From assembly GCA_004352715.1 (NCBI GenBank), contig SCFE01000021.1, positions 348,739 through 412,738 on the forward strand: 64,000 nt of DNA. Reading direction: 5' to 3'. The notes under the pieces are model-generated. The model had not been told where the DNA came from. It did no database searches and saw only the letters and a program-made list of their open reading frames with translations. The position numbers and the translations under genes were made by a program. The DNA comes from Hofstenia miamia. Taxonomy: Eukaryota; Xenacoelomorpha; Acoela. Each line of letters begins with the position of its first letter. Within the stretch, counting starts at the first letter, position 1. This document shows positions 10,951 through 23,500 of this stretch, one piece after another.

Positions 10951-12801
10951 ATGAATGGTCACTTAAAACCCAATGTCAACCCAAAGTCCAACTTTGGTGA
11001 ATGTAGTAAAAGCTCAACTGAAGAATCAAGTGATACCTTACCAGCATCACAAAGCTCTGCAAATATCTTTTCAGCATTTGATGAAGAACCTCATTCATTC
11101 CAACCCACTGGAATTCCTCATTTATTGGATCAATATGACTTAAATGATTTTGTCTCTGAGACTTGGGATTAACCAAGGAAAAATCGGAACTTCTTGCCTC
11201 AAGATGGAAGCAATGGAATCTTATGCAAAAAAAAGTGAAAAGTTCTTATTTTCACACAAGACACATGCTTCTTCAAGAATATTTTTCTGTGTAAGACAAT
11301 ATTTGCCAATGTAGCAATATTGGTGGCCTTTTTACTGCTTTGGGAATTTTACATTTCTCTGAAGATGGGAGGTTTTGTGAAAATTTGAATCCCTTGGAAA
11401 AAGCAGCTTGACAACAATTTTGCATGGTAGTGCAAGACTTTTTGGGCAATCATAAATATAACATTGTCAAAAATTTTCTATCAAGTGTAGAATTTCCTTC
11501 CAGGCCCAATTACAAACAAATTAAATCAATTTCCAATGTGTTTGGTGGGAAGGAACCTAACTAATAACTGCTCATAACAATAAATGGCTGTATCTCCTTA
11601 ACTATAATTAATGATTTAACCACCATTCACTATTTAGGTGAAGTTTTCCTCTCCAATGGGCATCTTCCCGACGCTTTTCTCCATATCACCAATTAATCCA
11701 CTTTGACATCTACTTTGATGTTTCGCCAACACTCAGCTCAATGAACATTATTATGTGGAACCTAGCCTAAAGTGGTGCTAATAATATGCATTACACAACG
11801 CGACTTCTCTCTCTCCCGTGATTGTGTGTTATTGTATAAAGTAAATGATTGAATAGAACCCTCTTGTGTTATGCAGCCTGGAATGACACTAGCTGATCAA
11901 TACATAACAAATAGTTAGATAATAAGATTACGACAGTTAATAATGACCATTACGCAAAACTATCAGTAAATAATTATTCAATTCACAACTAGGTAGCAGC
12001 TTCTTAGCCTAAATTTAGTAATAGCAAATATATAGGTAAACATATCTAAGGTCACATTATCAGTCAATTTATAGTCAACAATTTGGATCTAAAAAGTTAT
12101 TATATACCCTACATTTGGCTAACCAAATTTATTACTATATGCATTAGTGAAAGCATAAGATAGCTAGCGAACAAGATGGGGAAAATACCTTAATCGTACA
12201 CCTAACTTAAATGTATTTTGTTGTCAGGGGCGTAGAACCTTGAATTTTTCCCGTCGTGGAATCCTGACCTCTACTTTACATTAACCAATTAGCTATGCAT
12301 TATAATTAAATAATCAAACTGTAAACAAACAGTAAAGTAAGTTGGTTTCAAAGAATATACTTCATCAATCTCACACTAAGTTGCTTCTATTTATACTATA
12401 AATCGAAACAAATACCTGTCGCTTGTAAAATTCAAATTCACATAGACTAGTCTGCGTGTTTTCACTAAAATTAACGAAGAGCAATTCGTCCTCAGATTTT
12501 TGTCAAATGGTTTACCACTTGCTCATACAATTTTATATTAAATCTTATGTAGAAAAATCTCAGTGTCAGAATGTCACTTAAAATTCACTTCCTTCACTCC
12601 CATCTTGACTTCTTCCCCTCTAACATGGGTGAAGTTAGTGATGAACATGGCGAACACTTTAACAAAGAAATCAAGGAATTGGAAAACGGATATCAGGGAA
12701 GAATAACGGAATTATGTTGGCAAATTACTGCTGGTCTTTGCAGAGTGAAATTGACACAGAGCACAAACGCCAAGCAAAAAGAGCCAAACACTTTTAATTG
12801 A
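10951..12801 (+). pseudogene. Broken member of a multicopy orphan protein family
   Basis: First part (10951-11172): FEPTGIPHLL-like lead (read FQPTGIPHLLDQYDLNDFV); after a frameshift near 11160 it continues LTKEKSELLASRWKQWNLM and then an aromatic/HTRHMLLQEYF segment near 11255. Around 11395-11490 comes QQFCMVVQDFLGNHK. The last part (12571-12801) starts MSLKIHFLHSHLDFFP, then SDEHGEHFNKEIKELE and YQG. I recognise the words LNDxV..LxLTKxKSELLxSRL, VVxxFLGN and HFLxSHLDxFPxNxGxxSDEHGERF from a large uncharacterised family, highly repeated in arthropods and some other invertebrates and usually treated as transposon-associated. About 1.1 kb of unrelated DNA (11500-12560) separates the two ends and the middle of the protein is gone, so it is a pseudogene. 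Confidence 0.6.
11500..12560. other. Non-coding insertion or spacer inside orphan pseudogene
   Basis: Nothing protein-like is visible. It holds the segment near 11640-11900 that weakly resembles bases 1-280, and a CAGGGGCGTAG word at 12226 of the kind that starts many hAT elements, without a matching partner. Confidence 0.35.
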
Positions 12802-13171
12802 GTTTTTACTGCAATTTCAATGGGAGTTAGGTTTTAGGTATCATAACTATAGTTTGCTGTTTTTAAACTCGTTAGTTTGTGAAATAAGTGGTGTTCTTGG
12901 ACATTATCTCTAATAAGCATTTGACTATCTTTGTCTGATAGAAAATAAATATGGTGAAAAAAATGAAGTTTCTGCAGATTTTTCTTAAATAACTGAAAAT
13001 TGATACGTGATAGAGCAAAAGTAATTTCAGATTCGGAATCAGCAGCCACAATTCACCTTAGGACACATTTTAGGTTGTAAGTAGCAACTAGCAAAAATTT
13101 TGTTTACTAGTGTAATAGATAAAACGCAATGGCTCACATGATTTGTTTATATATTTTATCTTCTAGAAGTT

Positions 13172-14535
13172 ATGCCTAGAACAAAAGTTCTTCTGGAATT
13201 ATCCAAACGTAGTTTTTTAAAGATTATCAAAGAAGAAACTAATTGTCTTATTGTCCTTTGTGGTTTTTGTACAACTTCTTTTATAGTTGCCAAAACAAAC
13301 CATGTTTGTGATTATGTTAATAGTCCAAAACATCAAAAATGTATTGAATTGAAACAACGACAATACAGAATTCATGTTTTGTCAAACTCTATGGTCAAGT
13401 AACTGAAATTATTTTCCACAATTTGACAGATGCTTGGCTTGACGCAAGACTTCCTTTGGATGCTTTTAACAACATAACATTTCAAACATTTTTAGATGTT
13501 ACCTTCCAGCAAAAGTTTCATTGTTCAAATACTCTACGTTATAATTACGCTTTGAAAGTCTATACACAAAAGTTTCAGATATTGCTGACCAGTTTATTAT
13601 TTTTACATCACTTTTGACGAAGCAGATTATTGTGGTGGCAAGCACTGTGCAATTCTTATAGGTGAATATTCTGTTACCAGTAATCAACCTTATTTACTGT
13701 ATATTACCCTGGGGTTATCGTACGGCAAATTCAGCCATTGTTCAACAAAAAATTGTATCTGCTTTATCAAAAATTGTTGCTCTTGAATAATTTGAAAATT
13801 TCAGTATATTTTTGAGCGACGGTGTGTTTTACAATGTTTCTGCAGGTCAATCTTTACAAAGTACTTTTCCATTTTATTTGTGTTTCACACATTTTGTGAC
13901 GGGTTGCAGCAGAAATTTTGGATAATCAGTCAGAATCCACTGTGCAAGTGCTTAGCAAAAGGCTGACAAAAGTTCTTAGAAGTGGCATTCGTAGGTATCA
14001 ATGGAAAACTTTTAACAATTTAGTCAATGAAACCTTTCCCATTCCTGTTGATACCCTCTGGGGAACCTTGTTAGTCTGTATTTCGTTTAGCACAAAAAAT
14101 TGGGATATATTGCAAAAATTTTTAGCAGTTCATGGAGACGAATGTTCAAAAGTTGCCTTTACCACCATGAACGACAGCGAGATTTGTGAGAGAAATGGGA
14201 TTGATGGACAGCTTGCAGTTTGTTCGGTTTGCAATTTTGAAATAAGAAAAAAATATTTTAGTGTCCTGAAGTTTTCAAATCATCTAGATACCATTATGCA
14301 AGAACTGCTGGATGCAGAAATGTTTGGAAATCCTATTGGAAAAAAGGCACTTGAAAAATTTAAACAGGTCAAAGAAAAAAACAGTGGTCTCACAACAGCT
14401 ATTAAGAAATCGCAAGGGTTTGTGGTAAAAACATTAGACATTAGAATCTTTCAACATGCGAAGTGCACAAGTGTTGATAGTGAACGGCTTTTTCCATCTT
14501 TAAAGCCGTTATTTCAGCTAGACCAAACATGTTAG
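13172..14535 (+). pseudogene. Decayed CGGBP1-like hAT transposase
   Basis: The frame at 13172-13402 starts MPRTKVLLELSKRSFLKI and has a finger-like IVLCGFCTTSF...HVCDYVNSPKHQK (C-x2-C, then H, then KHQ), as in CGGBP1-type BED fingers. Next fragments read YALKVYTQKF and, after frameshifts, a DEAD-like step DEADYCGG and FLSDGVFYN near 13800-13830. The 13918-14535 frame gives STVQVLSKRLTKVLRSG..YQWKTF, TLWGTLLVCISFSTKNWDIL and finally CTSVDSERLFPSLKPLF, a variant of the hAT dimerisation-region SxDxERxFSxxK motif. Stops between segments show it is dead. The ORF after 13918 has no ATG (it begins TTG). Confidence 0.55.
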
Positions 14536-14879
14536 AAGAAACTATGAAAAAACTTATTTTTCTTAAATACAATAATAAACTTTAAATTGAAAATATATGT
14601 GTTCTGCTGAAAACATCATTTTTCTTGCCGAAAACTGAGTATATCTGCCGAATTCGGCGCAGAAAAACGTATTTTCGGGCCAAATTTTGAAGTTCCTAAT
14701 TCTGACTCTTACCTTAGGCACTGTGTAAGAAAAAACGCAACATGATAAACGAAACATGGAAATACCAAAAAAAGGGACAAGGCTAAAGTAAAAAAGTACT
14801 CTTGCAAAACAAATATGGTAAATCAAGCAAAGTTCGACTAAGGTTCAGCTTTTTACAATATTGACCCAATACATTTCAT

Positions 14880-16316
14880 TCTGATTTTATTGGAAAAATT
14901 TTAAGCGTTTTAGCCAACGTAAGCGCATTGGTCAACTTATTTTTTATAATGGAAATTATTATTATCTATTTTTCTTCAAATACATGTGTCGCTTCCTAAA
15001 ATGATTGTAATGTTTGTTTTTTCTATTTAAATTATATTCACAGATGTCTTGAAAACATATTTAACCATGAGGTTTGTGAGGATAGTTCTTTGGAGTGCAC
15101 TGGTGTTGTGCATCATTATCTTCTTTAAACTGAAGGAAAAGATTCCAAGTATAAGAGGAACCTCCATTAACGGTTATCAATTAGCTGATGAAATAAATAC
15201 TAAATGTGGAAATTGGAATTCTAATAATGTGAATCTTGTTGCAAGTCAAGTACATATTCTTAATGAAAAAAAAGTATTTTTGTGTCTTGTTTTAAAAGCT
15301 GGTAGTTCATTTTTCAAACACTCGCTAACGAATTCAAGTATCACTTACACAACATTCCGCTCACCTATAACGAATGCAAAGCAATATAAGAAAATTGCTG
15401 TTCTTCGAGAACCACTAGAACGACTTGTATCAGCTTACAAAGACAAACTCAAAAATTGCCATTTAAAAATGAACATGGAATTTGTGGACCTTGGAAAGGT
15501 TTTGCAAACTATGTTGCAAATTACGCTAGATTTCATACACCGTTTGCCCCTTTGGCTAAACTGAAACCACCTGTATTCCCACAGAATGTTTCTTTCGGTG
15601 ATTTTGTTTCCTTTATAATTCATATTCACAAGTTAAAAGGAGGCGCATTCCATTTAGAAACCTCTGAATTCAACGTTCCTGCCTGGACATGGCGGCACTG
15701 GGCATCACAAGTAGTTCATTGTCGAATCTGCATGATGAAATTGGATTATGTCGTATTATTCGAAGAAATACCATCTCTTGTAAAGACTGGGTTCCCCGAT
15801 TTCGGCATAGATCCTCGTTTTAAATTTAAGCCATTTGTTTCTAATATAAGTGAACTTAAGTTTATGTACTCACAGGTTTCAGATGAGGATTTGTTTTATT
15901 TGGGTACGATCATGTATGGTTTGGACTACTATCACCTACCGTACTCATTTTCGCAGTTTCTGCAGCGGATTGAGAGAAAAATTTTGTAACTTAGGAGTTA
16001 CCAGGAATGTTAAACGCAATTGTTTGCTCCTTCAATTTATATTGTTTTTTATATACACTTTTGAAATAATTAAGTATAACTACATTCTTGAATATAAACA
16101 AAACATCTCCTCATATTTTGCATACTCCATGTAGTGCCCTGGGATTTCCTGTTTTAGAAACTTATTGTGTGTCAAGTTTGAAAAAGTATTTTTTAGATTG
16201 TTTTCACCGGCTTATTCTATAAAATGTTTTTTTCATATCACTGTGCTCGAAGTCTTTGAAATTTCATTGCTTCCAAATCAAATGTCAATTAATTTCTTTT
16301 ATTTTAGTGATGCTAT
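14880..16316 (+). repeat. Inverted-duplicate arm 1 (sulfotransferase locus)
   Basis: This segment matches, in opposite orientation, 61870-about 63330. The match covers about 190 bp upstream of the start codon, the whole coding region and about 325 bp of 3' flank, and is cut off at the other copy by the gap at 60870-61869. Similarity is moderate upstream and in the first 400 coding bases, then becomes near-identity. Confidence 0.85.
15067..15989 (+). pseudogene. Carbohydrate sulfotransferase (HNK-1 family), frameshifted copy
   Basis: A single-exon frame from ATG 15067 encodes a type II membrane protein: short basic N-terminus, a hydrophobic anchor (VLWSALVLCIIIFF), then a lumenal sulfotransferase domain. 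The 5'-phosphosulfate-binding segment is LVLKAGSSFFKHSL and the 3'-phosphate segment is AVLREPLERLVSAYKDK, close to the usual RxPxERLVSAYxDK of the CHST8-14 group. At about 15468 one base is missing relative to the other copy. The C-terminal 170 codons (GICGPWKGFANYV, HWASQVVHCRICMMKLDYVV) continue in another frame to a TAA at 15987-15989. These enzymes transfer sulfate from PAPS to sugar chains in the Golgi. A splice-acceptor-like TTCACAG (15038-15043) just before the start suggests an upstream 5' UTR exon. The break could be real or an assembly error. Confidence 0.8.
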
Positions 16317-17210
16317 TTTCATTCAATTAATTGCTTTTGCGAATTTCTTTGAAAAATGTATCAATTAGCTGAACAGTACTACAATACATTGAAATAATTA
16401 TTTACTCGTACGTTTGCAGATGTTGCTATAATCAAGTAGCAATACCGGGTTCTCGAAGTCTCTATTATGATGTTCTTTAAGGTGTTCACAGAAAATTTGG
16501 GTGAAACACATTTCAATAATTTTTTAACATAATCTTTAAATAGATATTAATTTTTAATAATTTTGCTTCACAGGAATGGTTCGGAAAAGCATGCAGTCTT
16601 AGTAAAGAAATCGTCGTGTTTGAATATAACACTTAAATGAAAATCAAAATGGATTTTTTATATTTAATTTTACCTTTCTGGGTAAGATCGTGTATTACTT
16701 ATTACCTACTTTACTCATTTTCGCATTTATTTTGTATATGGTAATCGATGGTTAAAGGAATGCCCAACCTTTGGAATTAATTTTATGATAAAACTTTTCT
16801 ATTATTTTTTATAAGATTTTTCATTAGAATTAGCAGCAATTAATAGATTTTCATGCATTGATCAGAATTAGTTTAATGCATGTGCAAAGGATCACATTTG
16901 TGGTATAATGTTTGAAAAATTTGCGTAACTGCAATAAGGCAAACCTATCTTTCATCTTACATTCTTATCAAGTCATTGTCATGGTTGTGATAATAATTGT
17001 TGAGTAAAGATTGCCCCTAAATCTGTATTAGAGCAAATTAAAATTAACTTTGTAGCTTTTTATAAAATGTTATATCAGTGTTCTTTTATTGGCATGCTTG
17101 TCCGTAGGGCAGAAATTGGATCCCCATCCTGCCTTACTCCGCAGATCTCGATAACACAAGTCAAATGTATACAAATCTCTACTAAGATTCTTGCTTTCTG
17201 GTTTTGCGCC

Positions 17211-17233
17211 ATATATATATATATATATATATA
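17211..17233. repeat. (AT)n microsatellite
   Basis: Alternating AT tract directly before the first inverted copy of the TACATAGCGACATAT motif. Confidence 0.9.
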
Positions 17234-17632
17234 ATATGTCGCTATATACATACAAATTTCAAAAAAGTGTACATAGCGACATATGAAAAAAATGAGCAGA
17301 AATTTGCAGAAAAAATTCCTGTAGGACATTGGTTGTTTGTGAATCGCTATATTTATTAAAATTCGAACTATGTTTGTGCAGTACACTATGTTAGCCAACT
17401 TCCGGCTAAATTGTTGAGTAATTATAGAGCTGTACTTAGGCTGCCATTTTCAATAAAATTTGTGTTTGTTGCAAAACAGGGTTTCAAATAGTAGTCTGTA
17501 CATCCATTGAGACCAATGCGGCGTGATTATCATTACAATATTTTTTTAACAAAAAAAATCTTGCTGGTACATAGCGACATATATAAATTTTGCGATGCGT
17601 ACATAGCGACATATATAATTTGTTAAGCGTAC
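17234..17632. repeat. Cluster of TACATAGCGACATAT motifs
   Basis: The word TACATAGCGACATAT occurs at about 17270, 17570 and 17600 in one orientation. Its near-complement ATATGTCGCTATATACA occurs at about 17235, so the first two form an inverted repeat with a loop of about 17 bases. A partial GTACAT recurs near 17630, followed by a C-rich stretch. It probably belongs to a small foldback or MITE family. Confidence 0.5.
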
Positions 17633-18445
17633 ATCATCTCCCCCACCGGACCCCACATATCCCCACGCCATTTTTGGATTTTCATGACAGTCGGGCTTGT
17701 CAAATACATTTATGAATATAGATTTTAATTAAATTTTCTAATTAATTTCAAGAAACTCGATACTCTCTTTTTCTTATATATGCTTTCATTTAAACCTAAC
17801 CCAAGGATTCTAAGAAATGCTGATCAAGAACACTTTTAAACCTTTGTAATAATGAAAATTGAGCTCTGCTCTCAGTTGCAAGACATTTATATATATATTT
17901 TTTAATTTTTTGTTTTGTATGTAGAACTAAAATAATTTTACAACTAAAATTTGGTAATGAGGTGAATGTTTTATCTCACTTTAATGACCTCAAGTTTCGT
18001 TAAATTGCAATTGCTACATAATATATAAACGTATTTCTCAGCAATTAACGCAAGAAGTAATGTTCAGACTGATCGAGTAGTGAGTCATGCCACTTGTTAC
18101 TACCTTGAAAAATAATTCTTTCATTTTAATGTAACACTATTAATTACATTTTACTATGTAAACCTAATTTAAGTCTTTATTAATATCATTTTTTAAAGTA
18201 GTGAATATGTATGTATAGTATATTATATACACATATATACGTACATGTATAAAATGTCTTTTTCAGGTTTTTAAGAATTTTTATGTTTTGATATGAAAAC
18301 AAGAGAAGGATAGTGATCGTGGTACAACATTTTCATATATTCTTAGATTACTTCACTGAAGTTGAAGTGATTAAAATTTGGATGACTAATATTGTCAGAC
18401 TTGTTTAGAAAAAATTACTTGTTTTAATATAAAATTCAATTATAG

Positions 18446-18672
18446 AATCTTCGATTGTTCTAATCCATTGAAGTGCAGTGAAATTGTAAAAATTGAAGCG
18501 CATGAAGCGGAAGTTTTGAGTCTGGAGTACACGCCCGCTCAAGTTCGTCCTGCTCTGCTTGCTACTGCTTCACGTGACCGTATGTGCAACATCCTTTCAG
18601 TCGCTGACAATTACAAGTTGGTGCAGATCTCTGAAGATCATTCATCATCTGTGTTTTCCACAAAATTTTTCT
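18446..18672 (+). CDS. WDR62 exon: WD40 repeat, start of visible gene
   Basis: Reads (R)IFDCSNPLKCSEIVKIEAH, then EVLSLEYTPAQ, LLATASRDRMCNILSV and EDHSSSVFSTKFF. It aligns with the human word series VLCLEY..LLATASRDR..DEHSSSITAVKF. Begins in phase 2 (one base completes a codon), so at least one more upstream exon is required. Donor GTATGA. Confidence 0.85.
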
Positions 18673-20486
18673 GTATGATATTTTTTTTACTAATATTTGA
18701 ATTTATGAAATAACCTAAATGTTTTGGTTCGAGATTTCAAATTTAAGCCTACCCACCTCGTCACTGATTACAGTAAACTCCAATAAACACAATTCACCTA
18801 AAGTTTAGTTCCACTCTAAATGCGATTTTTCCACAATTGTGCATTATGTGCAATTGGCACTATATTTTGTTTACATAGACGTTAGTCAATTGTCACTCAG
18901 TGACAACATGAATTTAATAAATTGAAGATTATTTGCAAACACCTTTCTCCAACATGCTATGCTATAGTCTAAAACCGTACTATTCGGCGTTGCAGAAAAG
19001 ACAAGTATTCGCTTTAGGAAAATTTTTGAAAATCATTAAAAAGTGTTTACATGATTTTGTCTGATTTAATTACTACTAAATTATTTTAATTTTAACGAAT
19101 CCCAGTGCAGTCGTTATTGATCATAAAATGATCCATTTCAATAGTTCGATTATCACTATGTAAATATTTTAAAGTTGCGATAAGTCGTTCTACATTTAAA
19201 CTGATTCTTCTCATTCGTAATTTTATGTAATTTGATGAGAAAATTGGCAGTTTTTAAGGTGATGTCTTGTGACATATTGGAATCCATTATGTGGAATAAA
19301 TTGTCATTATTATATTCGAAACATTATATTCATATATTTCTGAAAACTTGCTATTGTGTACTCATTTCCTGAATTTTTTTGTAAAATATGAAAAAGGCTT
19401 GTAATTTTATTAAAATTCTCCCCTTGGCATTGTGATACTTATAAAATGAGGATATACGTTCTATGCCGAATTAAGTTGAATTCTTTATAAGATTAAGACC
19501 TAAATATCTATCTGATATCAAAAACAAACCACTGCAAGCAAAAGTGAGGTTATTTGAAATCAATGGTAGACAAGAAATAGTGCAAAACAAATACAATCCC
19601 AAATATTCTCATGAAGATGCTGTGTTCATCGTTTTATGTCAACTAATTTACGTTGTATTAATACATAATGTATTGCCATTTGTCTGCTAATTAGGCGTTT
19701 AGATGCAAATGGTTCTGTAAATTTATTCAGCTGCGCTGCGGACAAGAGCATTGTTTGTCGAACAACTAAATTTGTAAGTTATTCTTTTCACTAACATTTC
19801 CTATGCATTTGTTTAGACACCAGAATTTCAACTCGTGCGCGATAATATCATCGCAGAGAAGTTCAGCATCTACGATCTCCTTATCGATGACGCCAACAAC
19901 GTCTTAGCAGCTGCATGCCAAGATAGATTGATAAGGAAATTTTTTATAATGTGTTAAGGAAGTTGCTCTCAACCCAAAATTGCGGTTAATAAATCTGTGT
20001 AGTGTTGGGTCATCAATGAATGCATGTTGCCATGTGTCAACAGACTCATTGTCTGCACGTGTTGCCAAATAAAATTGAATTAATTAACACTGGGCATGCG
20101 TGTGTTGTCAAAAATTCAATGCTAAGAGAAACATCGGAACGTCGATCTTTAGTAAATTATTTATGCAAAGTCCTGTTTCAATTTACATGTATATAGCATT
20201 TCAATGATCTTTGGGGAAATTGTGGCTCTCATCTTTAAAGTTATTATTAATCTTGTTTCACTTTTCAATCTCGAAAATGCAAACAGGTCGCATAACTTAC
20301 CCGTAGTCCGGTGCGCTCCCCGGCAATTAATCGTTATTGATCCCTCCACTTATGGGTTCTCAGGCAACACTGATAGACACGACCATGGAATTTACAATAA
20401 GAATTGCATAAGTGACTCATTGAAGCAAGCGTATATTTTCATCTGTTGCTTTTATGTAAACCAATTATTTCTACAAATATTACTTT

Positions 20487-20526
<40 letters not shown>

Positions 20527-23500
20527 TTTATTTAACGCTACGTGACATTACTTAATTTTAATAGTTCATAAATCAATTTAAAATTTTACTCATGAACTGT
20601 CTACCATTTTAAGAAATTTTAATTAGTTACGAACGACTATAAAGTCAATATTTAACTATTAGCTTTGAGTTGTTGATGTAATTATCACATTTATTTAACT
20701 AGTATACAGTATTAGCGTTGTATTTACACTTATTTTCTTTGAATGCCCTAGGCGGATTGTAATTTCTTTATCCCTACCCTAAAACTGCAGATTATCTTAA
20801 AATTCTACACAATCCAATATTTTCGATGGTATTTCAGTAGCATTTGTATTTTTATGATTATAGTGAATTATAGTGAAAGCTTTTTTTGTTATTCTATATT
20901 GGATTTAGTGGCGTAGCCAGAAAAAAATTTGAGGGGCCATATATTTGATGAGTTCAAGGGATCTACAAAGTGTTTTAAGACCCGATGTAGAAATTCTTAG
21001 GCACAAACACTCGTAAGGGTGGATATAATTTTCTAAAAAATTATTATAATTTCAACAAAAGCCTCAACTTCGGATTCCAACTTTGCATATTGGAGGAGGA
21101 GGGGGGCGGGCGGGGGTATGATAACTTTCGCTCCCTGGCTATTTGCTATGGAAATTGAATCGAAAAATCAATTTATTGACTTTTAATTGTTTGCATATTT
21201 GTTGTTGATCGAATTCCTAATAAAAGCAAATTGAATTGAAGTTTCCAATTAATGTTATTATTTTTCTCCCTTTGTAACAAGACAGTTCATTTTTCACGTG
21301 AATTCATACCAGTGATATTTGTCAATTTCCTGGAAAAAGTTATTAGTTTTACTACTCAATATAATTGTGCTGAATCGCTGAATTACAAAAGCCTTGATTT
21401 GTTAACCTTCTATATTATACTGGAAATTATTCTTGGATATCACTGTGCAGTAATTTTGTATTTGGTGTCAATTGTCAAGTCTGTCAGTTATCGATTTTCC
21501 GACTTGTTGGATTGTAAATCAGGAAATGTGTAATGCGCACTAGTTCGAATTATCTCATTTCTGGTTCTAGTTTAGTCCTACATATTGGTCAGTTTACATA
21601 AACAATAATTGTTTAACATAATTCTATCCCTGTTTTCTGCGCTATCGATTTCATTAGTAGTATCAATTGGATTTTTAAGGAAATTTTTCTTAATCTCTAT
21701 AATAGCAAGTACTCTACGAACTTGTAATTGAATTTATCGTCAATGTATTTCGGTAACATCAATTCTATGTTGACTTTTGACGAAATGTTTTTACTGCAGA
21801 CATTTTTGCAAATAGTTTAAAGTTGGTTTAACATCAAAATAACATTATATCAGCTTCTATTAATGCACAGTGGTTTTTAGCTAGCTACTATCCGTATTAG
21901 TTAAGTACATTTTCATAACACTAAATTAAGTTGTTAATCAAATAAAATATAATCACCCTTTAATTTGCCAAGAATTTTGGCAAAAATCGAAAATCTCTGT
22001 TTTCATTTTTTTCGGCTCGGTTTGGGTTTTGAGTGAAATCCGTGGTTTTTGTTTTATTCGACCTCAGTGTCCTCAAATTGTCGCTTAAAAATATAACTCA
22101 TGGGATGTGGCTGTCAGAATCGTTTGTCGGCTTGATTTTTTTTGATATAGTAGTAATCTCTTACACAAAAATAAAAAAATTTTGAGATTCATTTTATCAT
22201 ATTGTTTCCAGTCTCATGTTATTTACAATCCCGCTGAAATATTTAGTATTAATACCATGTGATTTGATGGTTACACAGCACTCTCCTTTCCTTTCCTCAT
22301 ATTTGTTTGAAATGTTTAAAAATCTTAGCAAAAATTGTTTTAATACTGGAATCTAGAATGTACATATTTCAATATAATTATTGCTAAATGCATGCATATG
22401 AAAAGTTTTTCATATTTGCATAGTGTTAACTGTCGCTAATAAAAATAGAAAGTTCTTATTTGATTGTGGACGAAGTGTTGTTATTGAAATACATGGTTGT
22501 GTATGCTAGATTGATTTAAAATTAGTGGGATCTGATAATGTGAAATGTTTAGACATTCGTTGTAATCAATGTGTTAATATTAGTCTTATGTCGATTTAGT
22601 GTTGGAAGTGCATTCAGTTCGATATTTTATTTAGCGAAATTCTCAGACATCGCATAGCGCACTATTCCTCACTTTCCTGGATTTTTAATGCCTTAATTTT
22701 GGAAATATTTCGGCATGGAATATTTCATGCATTGTATATAGCTATGTCACATTCAATGTTCATGTAAATGTATCGCTTGATCAAGAGCTTGTTTCCTCTT
22801 ACATATTGTGTACCTGAGCTGTACAGCATAAGGAAGTCATGTTTGTGTCCGAGTTCGTTTACTCTAAAATTTGAAAAAGAACTGTCTCGCAAAAATTTTT
22901 GTACATTAGCAACATGTGTAAGAAACGTCTTTTGATGACTTCAACATTTTAAATAGTTGAATAAAGGGATAATATACATGTACATAAAATGGCTGAGTAA
23001 ACCCGTAACATAATTGGATATCCATTTTATGTCAAAGTAGGAATCGGTCGTCAGTGCAGAGTTGGAATCGGGTACAGAATTTGGAACCGAAACTAAACCG
23101 ATTTTTTAACCACGTCCCCGAAACCGAATCGTACTCGAAATGCCGGACGGCAAAGTGACCTTCGAAATTTCAAAAGAATTATAAAGTATTGTTCTTTTTT
23201 TAGACTTTTAATGCACTACTTATAATATTAAATTCCACTTTCGGTTGGAAAAGCAATCTAATGAATATTAGAAATAATGTCAAAGGAACTGATTGTCTTA
23301 CTATTTTTATTAAGAGGAACAATGACACTCCTTTAAATGTCAAAAAATGAACCAACGTGAAACCGGTTGAGATAGATATGAATTTTTGAAAACAACTATC
23401 TCAAAACATCATCCTGTGTATATGATAAAATATCAGTTAAAACCTTGGTTTTTGTAAGTGAAATAGCTGGCGTTTTCCCGGAACACGTGGGCTTAACTTA

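Larger units (their letters stand above)
16317..18445. other. Intergenic, no supported gene; short repeats
   Basis: No WD40-type exon that could precede the WDR62 exons was found here. The stretch holds an (AT)n tract at 17211-17233 and the repeated TACATAGCGACATAT motif (17237-17610). A candidate acceptor at 16573 followed by about 20 open codons has no match I recognise. Confidence 0.45.

Noticed and set aside
15456-15989. Separate small gene beginning at 15456
   Set aside because: It is the continuation of the sulfotransferase after a one-base loss, as the intact inverted copy shows.
16574-16640. Possible short exon after a CTTCACAG acceptor (EWFGKACSLSKEIVVFEY)
   Set aside because: No recognisable homology and no partner exon; likely chance.
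17070-17398. Minus-strand frames containing IYIYIYIY
   Set aside because: Translate the AT microsatellite; no conserved motif.
19695-19702. Earlier acceptor giving RLDANGS at the start of the second WDR62 exon
   Set aside because: Creates an in-frame stop with the incoming phase and adds residues relative to the family; the acceptor at 19702 fits exactly.
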